Below are positions 9,982-17,943 of a stretch of 64,000 nt of DNA, one piece after another (the first letter of the stretch is position 1; each line of letters opens with the position of its first letter). The translations under genes and the position numbers were made by a program. The stretch comes from an uncultured Bacteroidota bacterium (lineage in GTDB: Bacteria > Bacteroidota > Bacteroidia > Chitinophagales > Chitinophagaceae). The notes beneath the pieces were generated by a model. The model saw only the letters and a program-made list of their open reading frames with translations, was not told where the DNA came from and did not search any database. The DNA lies in the NCBI GenBank assembly GCA_903887415.1, contig CAISPO010000044.1:112829-176828 (forward strand), given 5' to 3'.

Positions 9982-10910
9982 TGGAGTCAGGAGGTAAAAT
10001 TTTTGTGGCGGGGCACAGAGGCATGGTGGGCGCTGCTATCGTACGGAAGCTGCAAAGTGAGGGTCATCAAAACATCATTACGCGTACCTCAAAAGAGCTG
10101 GACCTGAGAAACCAGGCTGCTGTAAATGATTTTTTTGCCAAAGAACAGCCGGAATATGTGTTTGTTGCTGCTGCCAAGGTGGGCGGCATATTGGCCAACA
10201 ATACTTACCGTGCCGAGTTCTTATACGACAACCTGATCATAGAGACCAACCTGATACACGCGGCTTATACCGCCAAGGTGAAAAAAATGCTGTTCCTGGG
10301 CAGCTCCTGCATATACCCAAAACTGGCCCCGCAGCCGCTGAAAGAAGAATACCTGCTCACCGGCCTGCTGGAAGAAACCAATGAACCTTATGCCATAGCC
10401 AAAATAGCCGGCATAAAGCTGTGCGAGGCCTACCGCGACCAGTATGGGTGCAACTTTATCTCTGGCATGCCTACCAACTTATACGGACAGGGCGATAACT
10501 ACAACCTGCAAAACTCACACGTCATACCTGCATTGCTGCGCAAGTTTCATGAGGCAAAGAAAAGTGGCAGCGCATTTACGGAAATATGGGGATCTGGCTC
10601 ACCTTTACGGGAGTTCATGTTTGTTGATGATCTTGCCGATGCTTGCTTTTTCCTGATGCAGGAATACAATGATAAGCTGTTTGTGAACATTGGCACCGGC
10701 GAGGAAATTACGATAAAGGACCTTGCCTTATTGGTGAAGGAAGTAGTTGGCTATACGGGCGAAATAAAATTTGACGCCACCAAACCAGACGGTACTCCCC
10801 GCAAGCTCATGGATAGCTCCCGCCTTCATGCAATGGGTTGGAAACATAGTACCAGCCTGCGCGATGGACTTACAAAGGCTTATGGCTATTTTAAGGAGGA
10901 GAATGAATAG
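9981..10910 (+). CDS. fcl: GDP-L-fucose synthase
   Basis: A 309-residue SDR epimerase/reductase that finishes GDP-L-fucose synthesis from the Gmd product. [18 protein letters not shown] is the NADPH loop. [20 protein letters not shown] and [17 protein letters not shown] hold the catalytic Ser/Cys and Yxxx[14 protein letters not shown] and [18 protein letters not shown] are family signatures. It shares a TAATG junction with gmd, so Gmd and Fcl are made together. GDP-fucose is the donor for fucosylated surface glycans, consistent with the glycosyltransferase and flippase at the left end. Confidence 0.96.
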   Translation: MESGGKIFVAGHRGMVGAAIVRKLQSEGHQNIITRTSKELDLRNQAAVNDFFAKEQPEYVFVAAAKVGGILANNTYRAEFLYDNLIIETNLIHAAYTAKVKKMLFLGSSCIYPKLAPQPLKEEYLLTGLLEETNEPYAIAKIAGIKLCEAYRDQYGCNFISGMPTNLYGQGDNYNLQNSHVIPALLRKFHEAKKSGSAFTEIWGSGSPLREFMFVDDLADACFFLMQEYNDKLFVNIGTGEEITIKDLALLVKEVVGYTGEIKFDATKPDGTPRKLMDSSRLHAMGWKHSTSLRDGLTKAYGYFKEENE

Positions 10911-10969
10911 GTGAAGCCGTTATCGGGGCTTTATAAACCGTACTAGATTGCACGAGTCAACCACCCCGG

Positions 10970-11026
10970 CCTGAAAACACTGCTTCGCTATTTTTTCAGG
11001 CGCGCCCCTCCTAAAAACAGGAGGGG
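10970..11026. repeat. Two stacked hairpins between convergent fcl and purH
   Basis: Stem 1 has arms CCTGAAAA and TTTTCAGG (10970-11000). Stem 2 has arms CCCCTCCT and AGGAGGGG with loop AAAAAC (11005-11026). No U-run follows either stem, so a classical terminator is not proven. The first hairpin resembles the stretch at 16790-16830 (GGC..GAAAACxCTGCTTxGCT), which suggests a decayed dispersed repeat. Confidence 0.4.
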
Positions 11027-11116
11027 AGGTATAACGCACCCTTATTTCGCAATAAATAACAACTGCCCTTTCACATATTAACTACATGTGGGAAAGCCCC
11101 CTTTAGAGGTTTGGGG

Positions 11117-12631
11117 TTAATGCTTAAAATGCCGCAACCCCGTTATTACCATCGCCATATCGTGGTCTTTGCAAAACTGTATGCTGTCGTTATCCCGCAC
11201 AGATCCACCGGGCTGAATTACTGCAGTTATGCCGGCCTCATGGGCAACAGTGACACAGTCGTTGAACGGAAAGAACGCATCGGATGCCATTACCGCGCCT
11301 TTTATGATAAAGCCAAATTGTTTTGACTTTTCTAAAGCCTGGCGGAGGGCATCTATACGGCTGGTTTGCCCGCAGCCCTTGCCTATAAGCTGCTTGTTTT
11401 TTACAATGGCTATCGCGTTTGATTTGAGATGCTTGCACACAATGTTGGCAAACAGCAGGTCTTCTTTCTCTGCTTCGCTGCTGTTTCTTGCACCAGCTTC
11501 TTTCCACTCCGCAAAGTTCTGGGTATCCGCGTCCTGAACGAGTATGCCATTGAGGATACGCTTGTATTCTTTGACAGGGTAGAACGGTTTTTTCTGGAGG
11601 AGCAGGTTACGGTTCTTCTTGCTCTTTAGTAATTCCAATGCGTCCTCTTCAAATTCCGGCGCTATAAGTATCTCGAAAAAGAGCTCGTTTATTTTTTGCG
11701 CCGCATCAATATCTATGGTCTGATTAGTGATAAGCACGCCACCAAATGCGCTCTCCGGGTCGCAGGCCAGGGCCGCTTCCCATGCATGGGTAAGATTGTC
11801 GCGCTCGGCTATGCCGCATACGTTGGTATGCTTGATGATAGCGAAAGCAGGCTTTGAAAATTCAGAAATGATCTGGCAGGCTGCGTCTATGTCCACAAGG
11901 TTGTTGTAGGAAAGTTCTTTGCCATTCAGCTTTTCAAACATCGCATCAAGATCGCCATAAAAGGCAGCAGACTGGTGCGGGTTTTCGCCGTAGCGCAGCG
12001 ACTTTTCATTGCCGAATGAAAGCTGGTAAAGCCCTGTGGGGGATATTTGCGAGAAGTAGCTGGCTATGGCCACATCATAATGCGCACACTCTGCAAACGC
12101 CAGCGCTGCAAAATGTTTGCGGTCGTGGAGTGATGTTACCCCATTTTGGGTTTCCAGTAGTTGCAGCAATTCACCGTATTGATTACGGGATGCGACAATA
12201 CATACATCATTAAAATTCTTGCCGGCCGCGCGTATCAGCGATACCCCGCCAATGTCTATTTTTTCTATGATCGCTTTTTCATCGGTGGTTTGTTTTACCG
12301 TCTCCTCAAACGGATACAAGTCAACGATCACCAGATCGAGCAAAGGAATTTCGTATTCCTTTATATGCTGCTGATCGTCTGCCAGGGCGCGCCGGGCGAG
12401 TATGCCGCCGAAAACCTTGGGGTGCAGCGTCTTCACACGGCCGCCAAGTATGGAAGGATAGCCGGTTACACTTTCCACGGAAGTACAGGGGATGCCAAGC
12501 TGCTCAATAAATGTTTGTGTGCCGCCGGTAGAATATAAGGCCACACCAAGGCTATGCAGTTTGCGCACAACAGGCTCAAGCCCGTCTTTATAGAATACAG
12601 AGATCAGCGCTGATTTTATGGTACAGTTCAT
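11117..12631 (-). CDS. purH: Bifunctional AICAR formyltransferase / IMP cyclohydrolase
   Basis: A 504-residue enzyme for the last two steps of purine synthesis. The N-terminal cyclohydrolase domain shows ALISVFYKDGLEP, LYSTGGTQTFIEQLGIP, and GGRVKTLHPKVFGGILARR. The C-terminal transformylase domain shows the AICAR-site motif AFAIIKHTNVCG, CDPESAFGGVL, and IKGAVMASDAFFPFNDCV. Start chosen at MNCTIKSALISVF (12631), 54 bp inside the longest frame, to match the family. Convergent with fcl. Confidence 0.96.
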   Translation of the reverse strand: MNCTIKSALISVFYKDGLEPVVRKLHSLGVALYSTGGTQTFIEQLGIPCTSVESVTGYPSILGGRVKTLHPKVFGGILARRALADDQQHIKEYEIPLLDLVIVDLYPFEETVKQTTDEKAIIEKIDIGGVSLIRAAGKNFNDVCIVASRNQYGELLQLLETQNGVTSLHDRKHFAALAFAECAHYDVAIASYFSQISPTGLYQLSFGNEKSLRYGENPHQSAAFYGDLDAMFEKLNGKELSYNNLVDIDAACQIISEFSKPAFAIIKHTNVCGIAERDNLTHAWEAALACDPESAFGGVLITNQTIDIDAAQKINELFFEILIAPEFEEDALELLKSKKNRNLLLQKKPFYPVKEYKRILNGILVQDADTQNFAEWKEAGARNSSEAEKEDLLFANIVCKHLKSNAIAIVKNKQLIGKGCGQTSRIDALRQALEKSKQFGFIIKGAVMASDAFFPFNDCVTVAHEAGITAVIQPGGSVRDNDSIQFCKDHDMAMVITGLRHFKH

Positions 12632-12717
12632 TTGGATTGCTATATTAAAGTAAGAGAAGTACCGGCAATAGGCGGGTACATGCAAGTATAAGAAGAATAA
12701 ATGCGGTCAAAAAAAAT

Positions 12718-12855
12718 TTACCACCAGCGGTCGCCTGCATGGTAAGCGCCATGCCGTGGCACCCGCCTGTTGGTGCGCACACGCGGGCTGACACAACTGC
12801 CTAAATGCGCAAGAATGAGCAGGGCGGCGATTATTTTTACGAGTCTGTATTTCAT
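12718..12855 (-). CDS. Small lipoprotein, 45 residues
   Basis: From the ATG at 12855 the product is a short lysine-led signal peptide (MKYRLVKIIAALLILAH), a lipobox ending LGSC (Cys20), and a 25-residue Arg/His-rich tail ending GDRWW. No homologue recognised. It lies upstream of purH on the same strand with 86 bp between. Another 45-residue lipoprotein of the same layout lies at 13058. Confidence 0.5.
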   Translation of the reverse strand: MKYRLVKIIAALLILAHLGSCVSPRVRTNRRVPRHGAYHAGDRWW

Positions 12856-13057
12856 CTGCAATTTTTTTATTGTTACCTGCACGAAAATAGAAAACTCCAT
12901 TCTACCTCATTCCGCTTTAGCCGGAATGGCAGTTTCACCAAACATTTTAACAGGTTTAAAAGTAATAAAATCTTCTGTTTTACGAATAGAATTTTTCAAA
13001 AGGCAATAAGTTAGCCAACCGCTATGCGGGGCATCGCTATTGCAAATAAGGCATAAG

Positions 13058-13195
13058 CTAGTAATTCCTCTGGCGCGGCTGAGGGCGAACAGTTGCCGGG
13101 GGCGGTGTTGCCTTCTTTTTGTGAAAAAGGTGGCAGCTTGTTACGTTGACAGCCACTACTGCCAGCAGGATCATCTTGAGTATATTACGTTTCAT
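13058..13195 (-). CDS. Small lipoprotein, 45 residues
   Basis: From the ATG at 13195: MKRNILKMILLAVVAVN, lipobox VTSC (Cys21), then a basic, proline-rich tail (HLFHKKKATPPPATVRPQPR). Same length and layout as the 12718 gene, with little sequence identity. A longer in-frame start exists, but it would bury the signal peptide behind 26 residues. Function unknown; very short lipoproteins like this are common in Bacteroidota and poorly annotated. Confidence 0.5.
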   Translation of the reverse strand: MKRNILKMILLAVVAVNVTSCHLFHKKKATPPPATVRPQPRQRNY

Positions 13196-13381
13196 TTGGG
13201 GAGAAAATGTACGAATAAAGATAGTCAATTTTGCGATTCTTAAAAGGGGTGGCCATAAAATATCGTTCCGCATGGGCTGAGGTAAAATAATAATAATACG
13301 GCTCGCTGATCATTGATATGGCGATGGTGATGGCGAAGCGCCGTTGTGCATTTCAAATTCCCTGCGCTGAATATCACGTTC

Positions 13382-13463
13382 AACCCCGCTGGGGTTAGCA
13401 CTTTTCGCCCATTTTACCACTGGTTTCACCAGTGGCTATTCATATTGAAGACCTTTGGGCTTC
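13382..13463. repeat. Three-hairpin intergenic element, copy 1
   Basis: Hairpin 1: AACCCC-GCT-GGGGTT (13382-13396). Hairpin 2: CCACTGG-TTTCA-CCAGTGG (13417-13435). Then GCTATTCATATTGA, then hairpin 3 around CCTTTGGG (13447-13463). The same order and the same GCTAnT(C)ATATTGn linker occur at 17944-18020, and the right half at 16192-16237. It fills the stretch between the 13058 lipoprotein and the ferritin-like operon, which holds no other gene. Confidence 0.6.
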
Positions 13464-13559
13464 TTTTTCAAGAAGCTTTAGTATCGCTTCTATGCGCATT
13501 GACTATATAACTACTTTATGGAAAAGCAGGCTAGCAATTTAGTTTTTCTCAGAAAAAAA

Positions 13560-13585
13560 GAGGCTGTCCTTTGAGAGACAGCCTC
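13560..13585 (-). terminator. Terminator of the ferritin-like operon
   Basis: Arms GAGGCTGTC and GACAGCCTC around an 8-base loop; on the minus strand the stem is followed by CTTTTTTTC. It sits 22 bp past the 13607 stop codon. The stem core recurs in the terminator at 61676. Confidence 0.75.
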
Positions 13586-13606
13586 TTGAAAATATCATCT
13601 GGCTTC

Positions 13607-14509
13607 TTATAACAAGAAGGGCTGTATCAATGACAATATAGTTGCAGTGTCCATACCCTCATCGAATGCCGCGGTGGCAGAAAGCAATGGCACCTTTCCT
13701 GTGCTGCTGTAGGCGTCTGGCAGCGTGGAAATGTCTGTGCCGCCTATCTGCAGGGTATTTTCTTCACCCACATAATAGCTCTGCAAAGCTACTGTAGGCG
13801 GTATGTTGTTAGTGATCCACGGAGCAGGATTTTCAGCAGCACTTATTGGCGGCTGCCTGCGTATTAGGCGCACATGCGCCGCGTGGCGGCCTTCTGTACT
13901 TTGTATCTGGAATGCCTGGCCAAGGACGCTGGTATTGCTCCACAGGCTTGGTATCTGCCCCTGGTAAGCGTGTATGCCGGTATCTTCGAACACCTGCGCC
14001 ATGATAAGGAAAGTAGGATAATCGTTAAATACGGAAGAGTAGGTGCCACCACCTGTAAAATCGTATGCGGATGGCACATACAGCGGATTCAAAGCCGTTG
14101 CGCTGTAATTCTTAGGTGTAAACGGTACACCGCCGAGCGTGGTAATAACGGTATTCAGCAACAGGATATGCGCTTTTTCCTGGGCTTCGATAGTAAGAAA
14201 ACCGGCCTTATCATTCCCTGAAGGGTATGCACTGCTGGGAGGGATGAGGTCGGGCAGGCTATTGGCAGTATGATAAAAATTGTATTCAAAATATTCCATT
14301 TCCAGCGCCAGGTTCAGTGCGTTGACCACCCCATTGGCATCGGCGGTTTTACCATAGGCTTTCTTAAACAAAGAACCTATTGCCAATGGCAGTGCAGCTA
14401 CAGCTACCTTGGAGCCAAAGCTCTTCAGTACCTGCCTGCGGCCACTGAGCCGCTCATAAACTTCGGCATCTGACTTCTCAATTTCTCTGAGTATATTCTT
14501 AAAATTCAT
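13607..14509 (-). CDS. Secreted ferritin-like domain protein (Ferritin_2 type)
   Basis: 300 residues. The N-terminus has a twin-arginine-like stretch (RLSGRRQVLKSFGSKVAVAALP, read in two parts: SGRRQVLKSF and a hydrophobic core), which suggests Tat export. The helical body includes NALNLALEMEYFEYNFYH and FLTIEAQEKAHILLLN, with Glu-rich helices and EGRHAAHVRLIRR, as in the ferritin-like family of desiccation-associated proteins. A di-metal centre is plausible (ExxE/ExxH patterns) but not proven. It is encoded 10 bp after a second ferritin-like gene, so the pair is an operon. No oxidase activity is claimed. Confidence 0.75.
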   Translation of the reverse strand: MNFKNILREIEKSDAEVYERLSGRRQVLKSFGSKVAVAALPLAIGSLFKKAYGKTADANGVVNALNLALEMEYFEYNFYHTANSLPDLIPPSSAYPSGNDKAGFLTIEAQEKAHILLLNTVITTLGGVPFTPKNYSATALNPLYVPSAYDFTGGGTYSSVFNDYPTFLIMAQVFEDTGIHAYQGQIPSLWSNTSVLGQAFQIQSTEGRHAAHVRLIRRQPPISAAENPAPWITNNIPPTVALQSYYVGEENTLQIGGTDISTLPDAYSSTGKVPLLSATAAFDEGMDTATILSLIQPFLL

Positions 14510-14519
14510 GATCGTATTA

Positions 14520-15209
14520 TTAGAAAGAAGGTAATTTGCTTATGTCGAATTTTGTCTGGATATACTGTTCAATTCCTGCCATAACACTGGCAGGTTCGGT
14601 AGCGAGGTCCAGCCCGTTGCTGTCAACCGCAGAGTTGTCTGCAAAAGAATTATAATTCAAGGTATCGCGCATATAGGCACTTCTACGGGCCTGTACGGTA
14701 ACTATTTTGCTGAAAGCGTGTATAAAGTCGGTATCGCTCAGCAACCGTGCTGCGCCATTGTAACCACCAACCGCAAGATCAGCAAGGCCATATGCATTAG
14801 CAAGTGTACTGGTGCGGTCTGCAAAAATGGCCAGTGATAAATTTAAGACGATCGCTTTAGCTGCATTAGTGCCCAGCAGCGCCAGCAGGTATTCGCGGTG
14901 CGCTATTGCCTGGTCGCGGAGATCAACAAAGCATAACGATTCGCTGGTGGTGATGCCGTAATAAGGAGTGGCAACGGCCTGTGTGTAAAAACCCGCCTGT
15001 ACCTGCTCTACTATATACATCATGTTCAGGAGGCCGGCATCGCCCGTGCCTACATAAGTAGTGCTGGGCGGCGTGGTTCTGCAAGCCGATAATACAAGCC
15101 CCGCTCCGGTAATACCGCCCGCAAGCTGGAAAAAACGGCGGCGGGATAAATCAAACCCTTTCTCCGTTGCTGCCTCCTGCGTGTTGCCGGATGTGTTCAA
15201 TATTTTCAT
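14520..15209 (-). CDS. Tat-exported ferritin-like lipoprotein
   Basis: 229 residues. A clean twin-arginine signal (SRRRFFQLAGG, residues 22-32) runs into a lipobox (LVLSAC, about Cys43), so the product is folded in the cytoplasm, exported by Tat and lipid-anchored. The body is helical (GLLNMMYIVEQVQAGFY, LRDQAIAHREYLLALLG) and resembles the ferritin-like partner downstream. The Tat route fits a protein that binds its metal before export. First gene of the two-gene operon. Confidence 0.75.
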   Translation of the reverse strand: MKILNTSGNTQEAATEKGFDLSRRRFFQLAGGITGAGLVLSACRTTPPSTTYVGTGDAGLLNMMYIVEQVQAGFYTQAVATPYYGITTSESLCFVDLRDQAIAHREYLLALLGTNAAKAIVLNLSLAIFADRTSTLANAYGLADLAVGGYNGAARLLSDTDFIHAFSKIVTVQARRSAYMRDTLNYNSFADNSAVDSNGLDLATEPASVMAGIEQYIQTKFDISKLPSF

Positions 15210-15418
15210 ACTTTTTGTTTAATAGTTTTATGCACGGTAAAAGTTCATTAACCGGCCTTAAAATTAAAAAAAGCCCGCCGCAAAGCAAGATATTATTTTG
15301 CCTGCATAAAATTTCAGCCCAGCCTAAGGTTATAAAGTTATTCAGAAAAATTTGCAGAAGAAAATATAATAAAAATAAATTTGCGATGAAGGCGTCCCGG
15401 CTCTCTTCCCCCGCGAAG

Positions 15419-15450
15419 TAAATTCTCTCGCCAAGCCGCAAAGCCCTCAG
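15419..15450. repeat. Decayed intergenic repeat (AAATTCTCTCGC..CGCAAAG)
   Basis: This stretch aligns in reverse complement with 41032-41062 (shared AAATTTCTCTCGC, then CGCAAAG). Both lie in non-coding DNA. The surrounding 15210-15512 is AT-rich and otherwise holds nothing I recognise. Confidence 0.35.
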
Positions 15451-15512
15451 TCCTTTCATTTGGTTTTGAAGGCCGCCAAGCGGGAGTATTTATTTAGAAT
15501 TTTCTGATGATG

Positions 15513-15752
15513 TCAGTTCTTACCAACCACGAAGACGAAGGGGATGTTTGTGCGTTCCCGGAGGGCTATCCGTACCTTATTCTCCTGGGTAATTACTTTG
15601 TATTTCTGGAGGTCAATGATCTCCAGCGAAGACGCGTAATTCCTGCTTGCACGGCTGCGGCGGAGATAAGAAGCAAGGAACACAGCCGATGTAACATCAG
15701 CAGCTATGATGTTTTTTACATAATGCAACCAAAGATTATTTTCGCGCCACAT
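15513..15752 (-). CDS. Hypothetical protein, 79 residues (doubtful)
   Basis: An open frame on the strand used by all neighbouring genes. The C-terminal half (SLEIIDLQKYKVITQENK, then VRIALRERTNIPFVFVVG) has protein-like composition; the N-terminal half is less convincing. No signal peptide, motif or homologue recognised. A competing plus-strand frame over the same DNA looks worse. Confidence 0.3.
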   Translation of the reverse strand: MWRENNLWLHYVKNIIAADVTSAVFLASYLRRSRASRNYASSLEIIDLQKYKVITQENKVRIALRERTNIPFVFVVGKN

Positions 15753-15790
15753 AAGGCCATTTTATCTAAAGCTAACCAATAATCGTACCA

Positions 15791-15937
15791 TCACCTGTAT
15801 CTTCTGCTTGGTTTATAAACCCCGTTCAGGTCGTGGCCGCAACCGCATTTCTTGCTGCTGTTGCAGCCTTCGGCTATCATGCCGGACAGGCTTAACAAAA
15901 CTATTAAAACGAAAAACCTGCTCCTGTTTTTTTTCAT
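15791..15937 (-). CDS. Small cysteine-rich lipoprotein, 48 residues
   Basis: Below the usual size cut-off. It starts MKKNRSRFFVLIVLLSLSGM, followed by IAEGC, an acceptable though atypical lipobox (Ala at -3), then a tail with CGCGHDLNGVYKP and SRRYR. The start codon is followed by eight A residues, and the frame closes at TGA 15791. The CGCG motif could bind a metal or form disulfides; this is speculation. It lies in the same run of minus-strand genes as the two 45-residue lipoproteins. Confidence 0.5.
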   Translation of the reverse strand: MKKNRSRFFVLIVLLSLSGMIAEGCNSSKKCGCGHDLNGVYKPSRRYR

Positions 15938-15981
15938 AAACGCTATGCGTTTGTAAAAATAGGGATAAATGTCTGAACCTC

Positions 15982-16010
15982 GATTTTCGTGATTAAATGA
16001 TTTTCGTGAT
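15982..16010. repeat. Short direct repeat GATTTTCGTGAT x2
   Basis: Two identical 12-mers 17 bp apart (15982-15993, 15999-16010). The 450 bp from 15938 to 16387 hold this, a TTGTCCACA sequence at 16148 resembling a DnaA box, and the hairpin element at 16192. No gene is supported there. Confidence 0.4.
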
Positions 16011-16191
16011 GTATCTATCAGCAGGATTGATTTTGATATTTTTTAAGCGTTGGGCTTTTCGGGATTAAAATTGCTCACCGTTTTGAAAAAACTTTTTAGC
16101 CTGTTTTTAGCCATTTTTTTGCTGATAGTCAACAATTAATGTAAAAGTTGTCCACAAATTGTTGCTCAAAAGTTGCTCACTTATTGCTCTC

Positions 16192-16237
16192 CCCGATTTC
16201 ATCGGGCTATTCAAATTAACCCCTTTTCGGGGTTTTT
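16192..16237. repeat. Three-hairpin intergenic element, copy 3 (right half only)
   Basis: CCCGAT-TTC-ATCGGG (16192-16206), then GCTATTCAAATTAA, then AACCCC-TTTTC-GGGGTT followed by a T-run (16218-16237). Linker and last hairpin match copy 1 at 13382. The final hairpin could end transcription on the plus strand. Confidence 0.5.
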
Positions 16238-16387
16238 GCGCTACTCTTTGCTTTTTATGCAGGTCTAAATAACAATGATGGGTATTCTGGAATAATGCAC
16301 GTCCGAGCCTTGGGGAATACATATAAGAAGGTGCGGCACATTTTTGAAATGTCCCACACCGTTGAAACTAAACATAATTCACAGTTA

Positions 16388-16678
16388 TTAATGATATACT
16401 ACCTGCATACCCAGGCGTATGGCTATGTCGCGCTCCAGTTGGGCACCACGGCTGTCTTGCCAGTCGGGTAACAGGTGTACTTCGTCGCATTCGAGCATAT
16501 GTTTTATATCGTTTCGCACAGCATCATCCCAGGATTTGTTGTCATCAGTTACAGCTTCAGGTTTTACCACATGGTAGCCCATTCCGGATAGCTGCCTTGC
16601 CATAGTGTTGAATTTGTCTTTTACGATCCCTTTGGGGAGCCCTGTGATCTTACCGGCTATATATGCTGTTCTGTTCAT
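16388..16678 (-). CDS. DUF4406 domain protein
   Basis: A 96-residue protein: TAYIAGKITGLPKG at the N-terminus, YHVVKPEAV in the middle, then CDEVHLLPDWQDSRGAQLE and AIRLGMQVVY. This is the DUF4406 fold, related to nucleoside 2-deoxyribosyltransferases and common in Bacteroidota phages. The conserved Asp/Ser-rich loop (PDWQDSRGA) is intact. It is the distal member of the Mu-like early block on the minus strand. Role in phage biology unknown; nucleotide or NAD-derivative handling is a guess from the fold. Confidence 0.8.
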   Translation of the reverse strand: MNRTAYIAGKITGLPKGIVKDKFNTMARQLSGMGYHVVKPEAVTDDNKSWDDAVRNDIKHMLECDEVHLLPDWQDSRGAQLERDIAIRLGMQVVYH

Positions 16679-17011
16679 AAAACCCTTTTTACCTGTTTAA
16701 GAAAGTATATCCTTTTATCAGTAATTAAAATCGTGCCAGCCAGAGAAAAGACCAGTCTAATAGCGAAAGTGAGCGATCCGCACGGTACGTGAACCAACCC
16801 GGCTAGGAAAACCTGCTTTGCTGTGTTTTACGGGTGTTTGGGTAGCCCGCTCCAGAGCATATTTCCAAGAGAAATGTCATTTTCTACAAACCGGTAGCTC
16901 CTAACGAAGGAGCCCATATTATCGAAAAACACTTGTGGGTACACGGCAGTCCTAAAAACGTGAGGGGAGTGTGCCGTCAAAATCGGGAACGTACACTGCT
17001 GGTGACATTTC
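16679..17011. other. Unexplained stretch with several inverted repeats
   Basis: No convincing gene. An 86-codon minus-strand frame exists but overlaps a better small gene and looks like chance. Visible pairs: GCTCCT/AGGAGC near 16888-16904; ACGGCA/TGCCGT about 40 bp apart near 16940-16980; GGGAACG (16985) with CGTTCCC (17033). It may encode a structured RNA or be phage debris. Confidence 0.3.
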
Positions 17012-17146
17012 TTAAAGAAAGAAAGAAAGGAGCGTTCCCAGGATCTTTGGTTTTGCGGGGGCTGGCCGGGATTTCTGTTTCCCTGCATTCATGTTGGCCA
17101 TAAAGGCGATCAGCATTTCGTGCTTTTGTTGTCTTCTCGTTTTCAT
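17012..17146 (-). CDS. Small basic protein, 44 residues, with strong Shine-Dalgarno
   Basis: ATG at 17146 is preceded at the right distance by AGGAGG (17151-17156 on the plus strand as CCTCCT), a perfect Shine-Dalgarno, which is rare in this phylum. The product begins MKTRRQQKHEMLIAFMANMN, continues with a Lys/Pro/Ala-rich middle (QKSRPAPAKPK) and ends LLSFFL. No homologue recognised. It lies between gam and DUF4406 in the phage-like block, where short early proteins are usual. Confidence 0.5.
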   Translation of the reverse strand: MKTRRQQKHEMLIAFMANMNAGKQKSRPAPAKPKILGTLLSFFL

Positions 17147-17212
17147 AAAACCTCCTTTGCTTTCTTTATTTACGAATTTTTCAGATTGTCTGTTTCACAG
17201 GTTTTGTGTTAT

Positions 17213-17240
17213 GTGGAGACGCAAAATTTTGCGTCTCTAC
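17213..17240. repeat. Palindromic repeat, GTAGAG family, copy B
   Basis: 28 bp, arms GTGGAGACGCAAAA and TTTTGCGTCTCTAC, one G:T-type mismatch. It lies just 3' of gam within the phage-like block, so this family spreads into recently acquired DNA. Confidence 0.75.
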
Positions 17241-17252
17241 CTGCACTTCCCT

Positions 17253-17765
17253 TTAAGCGGCTTTCTTTGATTCGATATAAAATAACTCATCCTGCACTAC
17301 CTGCACACCTATCTGCATCAACAAAGGTGCCACACTCTCTTTGTAGCGGTCTGCCAGCAGCAGGTCTTTTGCAGGCTCTTCTGTAACCCTCACATAACCA
17401 GGCAGTTGCTCTTTCAGCGCTTCCAATACTTTTTTCCAATCGCTGCCCCTGGCTGTCTTTAGCCTGGGTGTGCCTAATCTGAAACCAACAATGCCGTGCG
17501 GGGTGCCTATGCTCCTTCGTTTGTCAAAGAGTGTTTCTTTATGCTCCAGGCAGTAAGACTGCACTATTTCGAATGCTGTAACTTTGGTTTGCGAAAGGCA
17601 CAGCAGCTCGTCATTATATTTTTCCAGTAAGTCGTTTACCTCTTCTTCCATGTTTTTGTTTATTTCCGCTTCACGGTGTTCGGCGCCGGCATACCTTGCC
17701 ATTGCTTCCTCAAACCGGGCGGCGGTAATATCAATTTTTATCCGTTTTGCATTTCTTGTTATCAT
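17253..17765 (-). CDS. Mu Gam-like host-nuclease inhibitor
   Basis: 170 residues from the ATG at 17765. The N-terminus NAKRIKIDITAARFEEAMAR is followed by a long coiled coil (about 20-75; EINKNMEEEVNDLLEKYNDE). Then comes a beta-rich core with GIVGFRLGTPRLKTARGSDW and the C-terminal segment GYVRVTEEPAKDLLLAD. This is the layout of phage Mu Gam, which binds DNA ends and shields them from exonucleases; bacterial Ku has the same fold. The motif after the coil (F-R-x-G-x-P) matches Gam at FRxxxPxL. It lies in the Mu-like early block. Confidence 0.75.
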   Translation of the reverse strand: MITRNAKRIKIDITAARFEEAMARYAGAEHREAEINKNMEEEVNDLLEKYNDELLCLSQTKVTAFEIVQSYCLEHKETLFDKRRSIGTPHGIVGFRLGTPRLKTARGSDWKKVLEALKEQLPGYVRVTEEPAKDLLLADRYKESVAPLLMQIGVQVVQDELFYIESKKAA

Positions 17766-17943
17766 ATTTTCAACTCTTTGCCCTGCATGACATTTGTTAT
17801 CTGCTGCCAACCGAAAAACGCTTTGTTAAATTTGTGTTGATAGCTATCGGTATAATTTCGTGCCATTAGCGGTTTGTAATAAAAAAATTTGCCGTTTAAT
17901 TTGTATTGGCCAGTCATTGCAACCAATCAGACCGTGATATTTC

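Noticed and set aside
16148..16156. TTGTCCACA as evidence for a replication origin
   Set aside because: One DnaA-box-like site without a cluster, AT-rich unwinding region or dnaA/dnaN neighbours is not an origin.
16107..16322. 71-codon minus-strand frame
   Set aside because: It runs through the hairpin element at 16192 and has no recognisable features.
16770..16830. Group II intron domain V
   Set aside because: The stretch GAGCGATCCGCACGGTACGTGAAC looked similar at first (shown in two parts: GAGCGATCCGC, ACGGTACGTGAAC) but lacks the catalytic triad stem and no reverse transcriptase is nearby.
16828..17088. 86-codon minus-strand frame in the phage-like block
   Set aside because: Overlaps the better-supported 44-residue gene in another frame and has no protein-like motif.
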